Shown: in pieces, positions 38,916 through 47,382 of the stretch | Layout: the number at the start of each line of letters is the position of its first letter | Numbering within the stretch: position 1 is the first letter of the stretch | NCBI RefSeq assembly: GCF_001261775.1 | Contig: NZ_LN868535.1 | Location: 356,148-420,147, forward strand | Length of the DNA stretch: 64,000 nucleotides | Origin: Anaeromassilibacillus senegalensis | Lineage (GTDB): Bacteria > Bacillota > Clostridia > Oscillospirales > Acutalibacteraceae | Direction: 5' to 3' | The notes under the pieces: generated by a model | Told to the model about the DNA's origin: nothing | Databases searched by the model: none | The model's input: only the letters and a program-made list of their open reading frames with translations | Position numbers and translations under genes: made by a program

Positions 38916-41900
38916 TTAAGCAATTGTCACCGCGCAATGTTTCTGCGGCGCCGCGTTGGAGATTTGGGTATAGACGCCCGTGCTCTGGCCCGGTGCGCCG
39001 ATTGCCCAAACTCTGTAATAGTACGCGTTGCCGATCTGTGCGACAAACTGGGTCTTGAGCACATCGCCGTTGCCGACAGTAAAGCCCGGAACCTGTCCGT
39101 TGCCGTTGACAACCGTCATCTTAAAGCAATACGCCGCGCCTCTCTTCAAGGTGAAATTGACTGTCGTGTCGGAGACAACGCTCGCCGCCTGTGCAACGTT
39201 TGCGCCAACAACCGCCGTACCCGCGCCGCCGTAGGAGGAACCGCCGGTGGAACCGGAGCTGCCACCCTTGTTGGAATCCGGCGTGGAGGTCTTCGGCGCC
39301 AGTTTCTCTTCGTTGTCAAGCGCCATATAGTACGCCGCGCCGATTTCTTCTTTGGAAGCGCCGCTCTTTACCAACGCATCGAGCGCTTCCACGCTGGCAC
39401 TGTATGCCGCATAGGTCTCTTCTGTGTAATCAGAAGCATTTGTGTTTGCAAAACGCGCAAGCAGCTCGTTCAGCTCGGCGCTGTCCGGAATCTTCCGCAG
39501 GGCCGCCATCGCGATTGCCAGACGGGACTCCATCACATTGTAATCTGCCTGGGATGCACTGTCGTTTTTGAGCAGCTCAACCGCCGCCGCCAGAACCTTC
39601 TGGAATTCCGCCTTGCCGGTTTCCAGATACTTCTCCAGATCATACGTGCGTGCCTCGTCAACCAGACGCTGGAGAGAATCCTTGCTTGTCGCATGGACCA
39701 AAGCGGTAATCGCTTCCTTCAGCTCCTTTGTCATCGCGTCAATGTCTTCCTGCAGGGAATCCTTCGCGTCGAACATCGCCTGCGCTCTGTCGCGCACCGC
39801 GATCATCGCATTCCAGCTGTCAACGGTGAAATCCGCTTCATTCATCTGCGCTGCCATCGTGAGCTGGAATTCCAGCGCCGTCATATCGCCGTTGCGGAAT
39901 TGCAGCAGCTGGATCACGTCGATCAGGTCTTTCCAGGCCTTGTCGATCGCCGCCTGATCCGCCGTCTTGGAATCCGCCACCGCTTCCGCCGCTGTCAGCG
40001 CTTTGTCGATCAGCTTCTGTACGGTCGGCATTGCCTCCGCGTATTCCTCGCCGCCCTGTGCTTCCTTCGCAAATTCGATCGCTGTGTTCAACACCAGCTT
40101 GTTGACAATGGTAAACGAGAAATCCAAAGCGGTATCTTCTTCGCCGCCTTTTACCTCGTAGGTATACAGGTTCTTTTCAAAGCTGTCGTCCGCTGTGCCG
40201 TTCACGGTCACACCCGCAAATTCTCTGCCTTCCGCATAGGGGACAAAGGACAGGACCGCGGTATCGCCCGCATAAACTTTGCCTTGGTAATAGCCCGGGA
40301 AATCATAGGTTTCTTCGATGTCGCCCGTCGCCTTGATGTCCGCGCCGACGCTGTACTTCACTTTGACGCTCGGTGCTTCCACCGGGGTGATGCCTTCCTG
40401 GCCGTTTGTCGTAAACGCCTTCAGGCAGACGTTGCCGATTTCATCCCATACGTCGCCGTCAAAGTCGCCCGCGACTTCGATGTTCACGCCGCTGGTGCCG
40501 GGCTTTATGTTGCCGGTCCAGTCGCCCTGGTTCTCAGAAGCCGGGTCCACTCTCTTGGAATGCGCCGTGTAGTTCTTGCCAACGCTCGCCATGTCGATCC
40601 AATTCTTGCCGCCGTCCACGCTGATAAAGCTCTGGTGCGGTTTGATCGCCGCTTCCACGCGGAAGTTGTCCAGGGTCGCGTTCATTTCCGTTGCAACCGG
40701 GAACGCCCGTGCAAGCGGGTTCTTCAGGGTGACGACGACGGAATAATACTCGCCCTCGTTCAGATTGACCGGCTCGTCCAGATAAACGGTATGGTAACCC
40801 GGATAAGCTTCCGTTCCGGTTTGCGGCGCTTTGTACGCCTTGATGCCGCTGGTCGGATTGTAATTGTTGGTGTTTGTATACACCTGGATCGCATATTCCG
40901 CGTCCGCGTCCGTGGTGTAGAAGGAAACCGCCTGCAGGGTCTCGTCGCCAACCGCTTTGAAGATGTTGGCCATCGGGACCGCCGCGCCCTTGTCCTCGCC
41001 GCCCGCGGACATGGACCAGCCGGTGCCGTCGTACTGGTAGTTGTGGTCGAATTCATCGGCGTCCGCTACCGTGTACTGGGAAACCTCTGTGATGCTGCCT
41101 TCGTCGTAAGACATATAGAAATAGCCGTGCATGTAGGACCAGTCGCCCCAGCTGTTGCGGATCAGCCAGCCGCCGTCATGCTCCGGATTTTCGTCCTTAC
41201 TGTTTTTAAAGTATTCCTTCGGAATGTTGTCGTCCCAGCCGACAATCTGTACCGCATGGCCGCAGTCTGTAAATTCAGACCCGGTATAGTGGGTCATGAT
41301 GACTTTCCGGCCGTTAAACTCACCGATCATGGCCGGCTCATATTCTTCCTCATAATAAAGTGCGTTTGTCCCGCTGGCGTTGTAGGCCACCTCCAGGCTG
41401 CCGCCGTTTTCATACAGCGCCTGTTTGATGGCAGTGGTGTCCAGCTCACCCTTCGTGTTGAATTTGGGCAGGTAATTGCTGTTGTTCAGACGATACTCCT
41501 GATGGAACTGCAGATCGGGGTCCAGATCCAGCCACGGGGTCTTGTCCACATCATAGAAGGGTTCCGGATACGGGGCCTCTTCTTCCAGGACCGGGCCCAT
41601 GCCTCTGGCAAAGGTCGAGGTGCTGGCAAAGCTGTTGCCGCCGCCGGTATACTCAACGTAGGGCTTCTCTACATCGCTTGCGTTGTACTCATAGGGCAGA
41701 TAGGTATCGCCGTCCGTCTTGTCCGCCGGGTCGTCCGGGTTGGCGATCGCGTGGAATGTAAAATACGCCATATGGACCGGGGAAAGCACCGGCGTGTCCT
41801 CCTGGAGCTCATCGTACAGGCTGGACGCAATCGCGCCCGTTGCGGCAAATGCCCAGCAGGTGCCCCATCCGGCCTGGTCGCGCACTTCCGGCGTTACACG

Positions 41901-42164
41901 TCCATCGTCGACCGTGTTGTAGGCGGAGGGCAGTTCCTCCGCTGCGGCGCGGGCGAGCGCTTTCGATTTGGGCACATCCTGCAGCATGTAGGAGGTGTCC
42001 ATGCCGGAGCTGGAATACCCCATCACGGTCCCCATTTCCACTTCGCCCTCAACCGGTTCCGGCGTGGGCCTGTCCGTCTTTGCAAACGCCATGGTTCCGC
42101 TGAACGATGTGGTCAGCATGGAACACGCGATCAGCAAAGAGACAATCTTGCTTCCTGATTTCAT
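38916..42164 (-). CDS. Secreted papain-like (C1A) cysteine protease, tandem paralogue
   Basis: A 1,082-residue protein with the same architecture as the gene before it on the map (35264-38476): signal peptide (MKSGSKIVSLLIACSMLTTS), C1A domain with Cys103 in GWGTCWAF, His303 in CGHAVQIVGWDD and Asn337 in LIRNSWG, lectin-like part, Ig-like repeat, FIVAR repeats (688-945), linker and shared tail (993-1082). The C-terminal halves of the two proteins are closely alike; the catalytic domains are more diverged, especially an acidic loop around residues 205-275 (TNALYYEEEYEPAM) absent from the other copy. This suggests duplication followed by change in substrate range. The start is set by the conserved upstream sequence and the signal peptide. 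Confidence 0.93.
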   Translation of the reverse strand: MKSGSKIVSLLIACSMLTTSFSGTMAFAKTDRPTPEPVEGEVEMGTVMGYSSSGMDTSYMLQDVPKSKALARAAAEELPSAYNTVDDGRVTPEVRDQAGWGTCWAFAATGAIASSLYDELQEDTPVLSPVHMAYFTFHAIANPDDPADKTDGDTYLPYEYNASDVEKPYVEYTGGGNSFASTSTFARGMGPVLEEEAPYPEPFYDVDKTPWLDLDPDLQFHQEYRLNNSNYLPKFNTKGELDTTAIKQALYENGGSLEVAYNASGTNALYYEEEYEPAMIGEFNGRKVIMTHYTGSEFTDCGHAVQIVGWDDNIPKEYFKNSKDENPEHDGGWLIRNSWGDWSYMHGYFYMSYDEGSITEVSQYTVADADEFDHNYQYDGTGWSMSAGGEDKGAAVPMANIFKAVGDETLQAVSFYTTDADAEYAIQVYTNTNNYNPTSGIKAYKAPQTGTEAYPGYHTVYLDEPVNLNEGEYYSVVVTLKNPLARAFPVATEMNATLDNFRVEAAIKPHQSFISVDGGKNWIDMASVGKNYTAHSKRVDPASENQGDWTGNIKPGTSGVNIEVAGDFDGDVWDEIGNVCLKAFTTNGQEGITPVEAPSVKVKYSVGADIKATGDIEETYDFPGYYQGKVYAGDTAVLSFVPYAEGREFAGVTVNGTADDSFEKNLYTYEVKGGEEDTALDFSFTIVNKLVLNTAIEFAKEAQGGEEYAEAMPTVQKLIDKALTAAEAVADSKTADQAAIDKAWKDLIDVIQLLQFRNGDMTALEFQLTMAAQMNEADFTVDSWNAMIAVRDRAQAMFDAKDSLQEDIDAMTKELKEAITALVHATSKDSLQRLVDEARTYDLEKYLETGKAEFQKVLAAAVELLKNDSASQADYNVMESRLAIAMAALRKIPDSAELNELLARFANTNASDYTEETYAAYSASVEALDALVKSGASKEEIGAAYYMALDNEEKLAPKTSTPDSNKGGSSGSTGGSSYGGAGTAVVGANVAQAASVVSDTTVNFTLKRGAAYCFKMTVVNGNGQVPGFTVGNGDVLKTQFVAQIGNAYYYRVWAIGAPGQSTGVYTQISNAAPQKHCAVTIA

Positions 42165-42244
42165 AAACTCGACCTCGCTTTTCCTTAAATTTACTCCGCG
42201 AAGGAGCAGGACGGACAATCTTTTTCTGTCCGTTTACACCCCCG

Positions 42245-42273
42245 ATTGTACTCCGGAAAAATTTTCCTGTCAA
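42245..42273 (-). promoter_or_regulatory. Sigma-A promoter of the second protease gene
   Basis: On the minus strand TTGACA is 17 bases from TACAAT, about 80 bases before the start codon. The flanking sequence and distance match the paralogue promoter at 38555-38583. Confidence 0.85.
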
Positions 42274-42454
42274 GTTTCTAATTGAAATATTTATGAATTT
42301 TCTTGCATTTTATTAAATTTAATCGAAAAATAAACGCCCATATCTTTCAATATCGAGAACATTAAGACGACAGACATTTTTTATCCTGCATAATTTTCAA
42401 TATTTTATAAGATTAGCTCAGTAAAATATATAAAACCCAAAGGAGGGCCCATAT

Positions 42455-42486
42455 AAGAAAAACCGGACGGCAAGCCGTCCGGTTTC
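42455..42486 (-). terminator. Rho-independent terminator of the hisS-aspS operon
   Basis: On the minus strand AAACCGGACGGC pairs with GCCGTCCGGTTT, followed by TTCTTAT, ten bases or so after the aspS stop codon. The A/T-rich stretch 42274-42454 holds nothing else recognised. Confidence 0.88.
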
Positions 42487-42497
42487 ATTTTCTGTTT

Positions 42498-44288
42498 TTA
42501 CGCCTGTTCCTGCGGGTTGCCGATGGAAATGCCCAGCTCTTCCAGCTGTTTGGCGTCCACGCCCGCCGGGGCCTCCATCATCAGGTCGCTGGAGGACGCC
42601 ACCTTCGGGAAAGCGATGACCTCGCGGATACTGTCGCAGCCGAGCATCAGCATGACCAGGCGGTCCAGACCGAACGCCATGCCGCCATGCGGCGGCGCGC
42701 CGTAGCGGAACGCATTGATCAGGAAGCCAAAGCGCTTCTGCGCCTCCTCCGGCGTAAAGCCGAGCGCCTCAAACATCTTCTCCTGTAATTCCGGATCGTT
42801 GATTCGGATGGAACCGCCGCCGACCTCGTTGCCGTTGAGCACCATGTCGTAGGCCACGGCGCAAACCTCGCCGGGATTCGTGTTCAGCTTTTCAATGTCC
42901 TCCGGGCGCGGCATTGTAAAGGGATGGTGCATCGCAACCCAGCGGTTGTCCTCTTTGCTGTACTCAAACATCGGGAAATCGGTGATCCACAGCAGGCAGG
43001 GTTTGCTCGTGTCGATCAGGTCAAAGCGCGCCGCCAGATTGCAGCGGAGTGCGCCAAGGGAGCTGTAAACCACCGCGTTTTCGTCGCTTGCCACCAGCAG
43101 GAGCACGTCGCCCGGCTCCGCGCCCATGGTGGAACGGATCGCGGCGACCTCGTCCGCGGAGAGGAACTTCTCATAGGAGGAGGTTTCCTTCTCCGCCAGG
43201 CGCGTCCAGGCCAGCCCTTTCGCGCCGTAGGCCTTGATCCACTCGGTCAGTTTGTCAATCTCTTTGCGGCTGAGCGCTTCCGCCTTGCCCTTGAGGTTGA
43301 TGCCGCGCACGGAACCGCCGCCCGCCAGCGCACCGGCAAATACCTTGAACTCCGTGTTCCGCACACAATCGCTCAGGTCCGTCAGCTCCATGCCGAAGCG
43401 CAGGTCCGGCTTGTCCGAGCCAAAGCGGTCCATTGCCTCATGCCAGGTCATGCGGCGGAAGGGCGTTTCAATGTCGATATCCAGCACTTCCTTGTAAACC
43501 TTCTTCATGAACCCCTCGCCGATAGCCATGACGTCGTCCTGATCGACAAAGCTCATCTCCAGGTCGATCTGGGTGAATTCCGGCTGGCGGTCCGCACGCA
43601 GGTCCTCGTCGCGGAAACAGCGCGCAATCTGCATGTAGCGGTCAAAGCCGGAAAGCATCAGCAGCTGTTTCAAAAGCTGCGGGGACTGGGGCAGGGCAAA
43701 GAACTCGCCCGGGAACACGCGGGAAGGAACCAGATAATCGCGCGCGCCCTCCGGCGTGGACTTAATCAGGTTCGGCGTCTCGATTTCAATGAATCCGTTC
43801 TGATCAAAATAGTCGTGCGCCACCTTGACAATCTTGTGGCGGCCGATGATCTTTTCCTGCATGTCCGGACGGCGCAGGTCCAGATAGCGGTATTTCAGGC
43901 GGGTATCCTCCTTGACGTTGGAATCCTCCACAATCTCAAACGGCGGCGTTTCGGCCTTCGCCAGTACGCGCAGGTCGGTCACTTCCATTTCAATGTCGCC
44001 GGTCGGCAGCTCCGGGTTCTTGGATGAGCGCTCACGCACCACGCCCTTCGCGGCGAGCACGAATTCCGCGCGCGCAGCAAACGCCTTGTCAAAAACAGCG
44101 CGGTCGGTGTGGTCGTCAAACGCAAGCTGGATCAGGCCTGTGCGGTCGCGCAGGTCGATAAAGATCAGCTGGCCCAGATCGCGCTGGCGTTGTACCCAGC
44201 CACAGACCGTCACTTCTTTTCCAATTTCCGTACCGCGGAGCTCCCCGCAGTAATGGGACCGCTTCAGGCCCGTCATTAATTCCGCCAT
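42498..44288 (-). CDS. aspS: Aspartyl-tRNA synthetase
   Basis: A 596-residue class II synthetase of bacterial length that charges tRNA-Asp in the cytosol. An N-terminal OB anticodon-binding domain (VTVCGWVQRQRDLGQLIFID) is followed by the catalytic core with motif 2 (CFRDEDLRADRQPEFTQID), the bacterial GAD insertion domain in the middle (including LAGGGSVRGINLKGKAEALS), and motif 3 (GMAFGLDRLVML). It is second in an operon behind hisS, with a 42-base gap, and is followed by a strong terminator. Whether it is discriminating or charges Asn too cannot be told by eye. Confidence 0.98.
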   Translation of the reverse strand: MAELMTGLKRSHYCGELRGTEIGKEVTVCGWVQRQRDLGQLIFIDLRDRTGLIQLAFDDHTDRAVFDKAFAARAEFVLAAKGVVRERSSKNPELPTGDIEMEVTDLRVLAKAETPPFEIVEDSNVKEDTRLKYRYLDLRRPDMQEKIIGRHKIVKVAHDYFDQNGFIEIETPNLIKSTPEGARDYLVPSRVFPGEFFALPQSPQLLKQLLMLSGFDRYMQIARCFRDEDLRADRQPEFTQIDLEMSFVDQDDVMAIGEGFMKKVYKEVLDIDIETPFRRMTWHEAMDRFGSDKPDLRFGMELTDLSDCVRNTEFKVFAGALAGGGSVRGINLKGKAEALSRKEIDKLTEWIKAYGAKGLAWTRLAEKETSSYEKFLSADEVAAIRSTMGAEPGDVLLLVASDENAVVYSSLGALRCNLAARFDLIDTSKPCLLWITDFPMFEYSKEDNRWVAMHHPFTMPRPEDIEKLNTNPGEVCAVAYDMVLNGNEVGGGSIRINDPELQEKMFEALGFTPEEAQKRFGFLINAFRYGAPPHGGMAFGLDRLVMLMLGCDSIREVIAFPKVASSSDLMMEAPAGVDAKQLEELGISIGNPQEQA

Positions 44289-44330
44289 GGAATGGCACCT
44301 CCAAAATGTATTTCTAAAAGTATTTTTTCT

Positions 44331-45620
44331 TTAAAATGCAAGGTCTCCCTGTTCTGTTTGCATACAGACGAACTGCTCCACGAAATTTCCCGCCAGATTG
44401 ATCTTTTTCTTTTCTCCGGTCTCCATATTCTTGAGTTCGGCGGACTGGTTCGCCAGCTCGTCGTCGCCCAGCACCATACTGTATTTTGCGCCGATCTTGT
44501 CCGCATATTTCATCTGCGCCTTCAGGCCGCGGTCGTTTTCGTCGCACGCCGCCATAATCGAGCTCTTGCGCAGCTCCGCAGCCAGCTTGAACGCTTCCAG
44601 ATGCGCCGCCGCGCCCAAAGAAGCTATAAACAGGTCGCAGCGCTTCGGCTCCGGCATCTCGATCTTCTGCTTTTCCATCACCATCATCAGGCGCTCGATG
44701 CCCATGGCGAATCCAAGCGCGGGCATCTTCTGGCCACCCATCTCCTCGACCAGCCCGTTATACCGGCCGCCGCCGCAGAGGGTGCTCTGCGCGCCAAGAT
44801 CGTTGCTGATAAACTCAAACACCGTGTTGGTGTAGTAGTCCAGTCCACGCACAATCGTCGGGTTGACGGTATATTCGATGCCAACGGCATTCAGATACGT
44901 CTGCACCTGTTCAAAATGCGCTTTGCAGTCATCGCAGAGGTAATCCAGAATCTTCGGCGCGCCCGCCGCGATCTTGGAGCAGACCGGACTTTTGCAGTCC
45001 AGAATGCGCATGGGATTGCGTTCAAGACGGCCACGGCAGGTCTCGCACAGCTCGTCCTGATACTGGGCAAAATACGCCTTGAGCGCGTCGTAGAATTTTG
45101 CGCGGCAGGTCGGACAGCCGATGGAATTGATCTCCAAACGCAGGTTCTGGATATTCAGCCGGTCAAAGATACCCTTCGCCAACCCGATCAGCTCTGCATC
45201 CGTGCTGGGGCTGTTGCTGCCGAACAATTCCGCGCCAAACTGGTGGAACTCGCGCAGGCGGCCCGCCTGTGTGTTCTCGTAACGGTAGCAGGTGGTAAAA
45301 TAGTACATCTTGACCGGCAGGCCGTTGTTGTAGAGCGCATGTTCCAGCAACGCGCGCACGACGCCCGCTGTGCCCTCCGGCCGCAGGGTAATGGACCGGC
45401 CTCCCTTGTCGTTGAAGGTATACATCTCCTTCTGCACCACGTCGGTCGTTTCACCGACGGAACGCTGGAACAGGCGCGTATCCTCAAAGACCGGCGTCCG
45501 GATTTCCCCGAATCCGTGGAGCGCCGCCTCGTCGCGCATGACGTCTTCCACCGTCTGCCAGTTTCCGCTCTGTCCGGGCAGGATATCCTGTGTGCCTTTT
45601 TGTGCTTTGATCAGTTCCAT
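44331..45620 (-). CDS. hisS: Histidyl-tRNA synthetase
   Basis: A 429-residue class II synthetase that charges tRNA-His. Visible are the N-terminal KGTQDILPGQ, the TLRPEGTAGVVRAL motif, motif 2 (CYRYENTQAGRLREFHQFG), the histidine-specific LDYYTNTVFEF segment after VRGL, and motif 3 (LGFAMGIERLMMV), then a C-terminal anticodon-binding domain. A four-cysteine insertion (CPTCRAKF and CETCRGRL) is common in Firmicutes HisS. It heads the hisS-aspS operon. The T-box leader expected to control it lies about 1 kb upstream, with a repeat element in between. Confidence 0.98.
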   Translation of the reverse strand: MELIKAQKGTQDILPGQSGNWQTVEDVMRDEAALHGFGEIRTPVFEDTRLFQRSVGETTDVVQKEMYTFNDKGGRSITLRPEGTAGVVRALLEHALYNNGLPVKMYYFTTCYRYENTQAGRLREFHQFGAELFGSNSPSTDAELIGLAKGIFDRLNIQNLRLEINSIGCPTCRAKFYDALKAYFAQYQDELCETCRGRLERNPMRILDCKSPVCSKIAAGAPKILDYLCDDCKAHFEQVQTYLNAVGIEYTVNPTIVRGLDYYTNTVFEFISNDLGAQSTLCGGGRYNGLVEEMGGQKMPALGFAMGIERLMMVMEKQKIEMPEPKRCDLFIASLGAAAHLEAFKLAAELRKSSIMAACDENDRGLKAQMKYADKIGAKYSMVLGDDELANQSAELKNMETGEKKKINLAGNFVEQFVCMQTEQGDLAF

Positions 45621-45689
45621 CTGGATCCCTCTCTTTTATTGTACTTTTTCTGTAAAAGTTACTCTTAAAATGTATTTTCCCACTTTTCA

Positions 45690-46612
45690 CCTTGCAGGGA
45701 ATGGCTAAAATGTGTTTTTCCGCTTTTCTAAAAAGCGGCGGTTTCCAAAGGCAGAGCCTTTGGTCGTTCTCCGCAGAGAACGAAACTCTCTTTCTGAGAA
45801 GAGCGAGTGGGAACGAGTGATAGGGTCCTTTACGGACCTGTTGTGCTGCCGCACGGGTTTTCGTGACCCCGGCTTTCGCCGGGGGTTACGTCGCTTTGAA
45901 AAGCGACAGCAAAGATTGTTTACTTTAAAAAAGTAAAACAAATTTTATTAAAACATTTTTTACACTGCGGAAGCAATGAGACTCGTTGCTTTTGAAATGC
46001 AAACGAAACTTTATTACATGTACTGCATTTCTTTAAAACTTTTATTTTACTTCATACGCAATTACAGCAGATGTTGTTGCATAGGCAATTTTGCATAAAA
46101 AAAACAAAACCAAAAACGCTTTGCATAAAACAAGCAAATTGATTGCATGTGCAACATTATACCTTTTACGCATTTGATAAAGCGGGAGAAAACCGCTGGT
46201 TGCCCTCATGCCGGGCGGCACCAACTTTCGGTCTTGCCACGAAAGTTGGACAAAGGCACGCGTAGGGGGGCGCGAGAGCTGGGCTCCGTATTAGTTCGAC
46301 TCACGCCCCCCTACACCCCCGGTATCCTCATATACCTGGGATGCTCAGGGAGGACGGCGTGCTTTTCATTGCCGGTGGAGCTTGGGCTGCGTTTGCTTTT
46401 TATGGGTTTTATGCAAATTATCAGCTGGGCTTTATCATTTTTCATGAGGACGTTGTTGGGGGGAACCTCTGCGTTTTTTTATAGCATTCAACCTTATGGG
46501 ATAACCACCGTAGGTGCGGAAGACGTTGCACGTCCTGTCGCGGGCATCCGTGGGTTTGTGCTTACACTAAGCTTCCGCCCGCGCCGTCCCGACCGGAGGT
46601 CCCGGCTGGAAA
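45690..46612 (+). repeat. Long copy (c) of composite hairpin-chain element
   Basis: About 0.9 kb without a real gene. Its parts, in order, are: a hairpin chain (CCGCTTTT/AAAAGCGG, CCAAAGG/CCTTTGG, TCGTTCTC/GAGAACGA, CTCTT stem, CCCCGGC/GCCGGGG, GTCGCTTT/AAAGCGAC, TTTACTTT/AAAGTAAA); an A/T-rich middle of about 280 bases with small palindromes such as TTGCATGTGCAA; and a G/C-rich end with CCAACTTTCG/CGAAAGTTGG, an eleven-base GTAGGGGGGCG/CGCCCCCCTAC stem and a CGCGGGC/GCCCGCG stem. The same order is found at 50.5-51.7 kb and 56.0-58.2 kb. Short frames on either strand are not preserved between copies, so I treat it as non-coding. Confidence 0.85.
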
Positions 46613-46614
46613 CT

Positions 46615-46905
46615 AAAAAAGCCCCTCGTCCCTTGGTGAAAGGGACGAGGGGTATTCCTCGTGGTGCCACCCTTTTTCAGGAGCAGGACGCTTGTCCGGA
46701 CGCTCCTCTCAAAGCTTCCCAGTTTACTGCGCGGGAAATACGCCGGCTCGCGGATGTCTTCTCCGGACCTCCTGACGCAGCGCGCTTCCACCAATCGCGC
46801 GCCTCTCTGTGGCGGGAGTTTCCGAATACTCTTTCCGTGTCGTCGCCAAGGGATTCCAGCCGGAATCACCTGTTCTGCAAGTGATTTTACACGGTTCCGG
46901 CCGAT
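46615..46905 (-). promoter_or_regulatory. T-box riboswitch leader for hisS-aspS
   Basis: Read on the minus strand, the leader has a GAAAGAGTA K-turn-type start, an AGAGAGG/TTGGTGGAAGC stem I distal region, the T-box AGGGTGGCACCACG (about 46658-46673) and a perfect CCCCTCGTCCCTT hairpin followed by six T (46615-46653). T-boxes sense uncharged tRNA and let transcription pass the terminator. The specifier loop after the TTCGGA/TCCGGA stem reads GAAGACA, which gives GAC (Asp) rather than a His codon. This placement is by hand. The first gene downstream is hisS, about 1 kb away. Confidence 0.88.
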
Positions 46906-46937
46906 TTATAATTCTTATTTCCGCATATGTGCGAAAA

Positions 46938-47342
46938 TTATGCTTTCGGATTTAAAATATTGCGCCAATCGAGGTCGCCGCGCTCCAGCCCGTGAATCAG
47001 CACCTCCGCCGTGGCGATGTTCGTCGCAACCGGAATGTTGTGCATATCGCACAGGCGCAGCAAGTTCATATCGTTCGGTTCATGCGGCTTCGGATTCAAC
47101 GGATCGCGGAAAAATAACAGCAGGTCGACTTCGTTACAGGCGATGCGCGCCGCAATCTGCTGGTCGCCGCCCTGGGAACCGCTCAAAAAGCGCTGGATCT
47201 CCAGTCCGGTCGCCTCCGCAACCATTTTGCCGGTGGTCCCTGTTGAACAAAGGAAATGACGGCTGAGGACCCCGCAATAAGCAATACAAAACTGTACCAT
47301 CAATTCTTTTTTCGCGTCGTGTGCAATGAGTGCAATGTTCAT
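46938..47342 (-). CDS. mgsA: Methylglyoxal synthase
   Basis: A 134-residue protein, close to the usual 130-150, converting dihydroxyacetone phosphate to methylglyoxal and phosphate as a glycolytic bypass in the cytosol. It begins [15 protein letters not shown], and the phosphate-binding STGTTGKM (33-40) and catalytic Asp60 in [11 protein letters not shown] are present, with [12 protein letters not shown] following. It is last in the mre-pbp2-minD-mgsA run, 40 bases from minD. Placement of mgsA next to min/mre genes is common in Firmicutes. Confidence 0.97.
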   Translation of the reverse strand: MNIALIAHDAKKELMVQFCIAYCGVLSRHFLCSTGTTGKMVAEATGLEIQRFLSGSQGGDQQIAARIACNEVDLLLFFRDPLNPKPHEPNDMNLLRLCDMHNIPVATNIATAEVLIHGLERGDLDWRNILNPKA

Positions 47343-47382
47343 CTATGATTTCATTCCTTTCAATAAAAAAGCGCACAGGCTG

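Noticed and set aside
45705..45941. Short frames in the hairpin repeats encoding a recurring peptide with SHSLFSEREFRSLR
   Set aside because: They recur only because the repeat recurs. Starts, ends and frames differ between copies, and changes track stem pairing rather than codons.
46147..46884. 245-codon plus-strand frame spanning composite copy c and the T-box
   Set aside because: It crosses a T-box leader read from the other strand and a repeat whose frame is not kept in other copies. No ribosome site or domain is seen.
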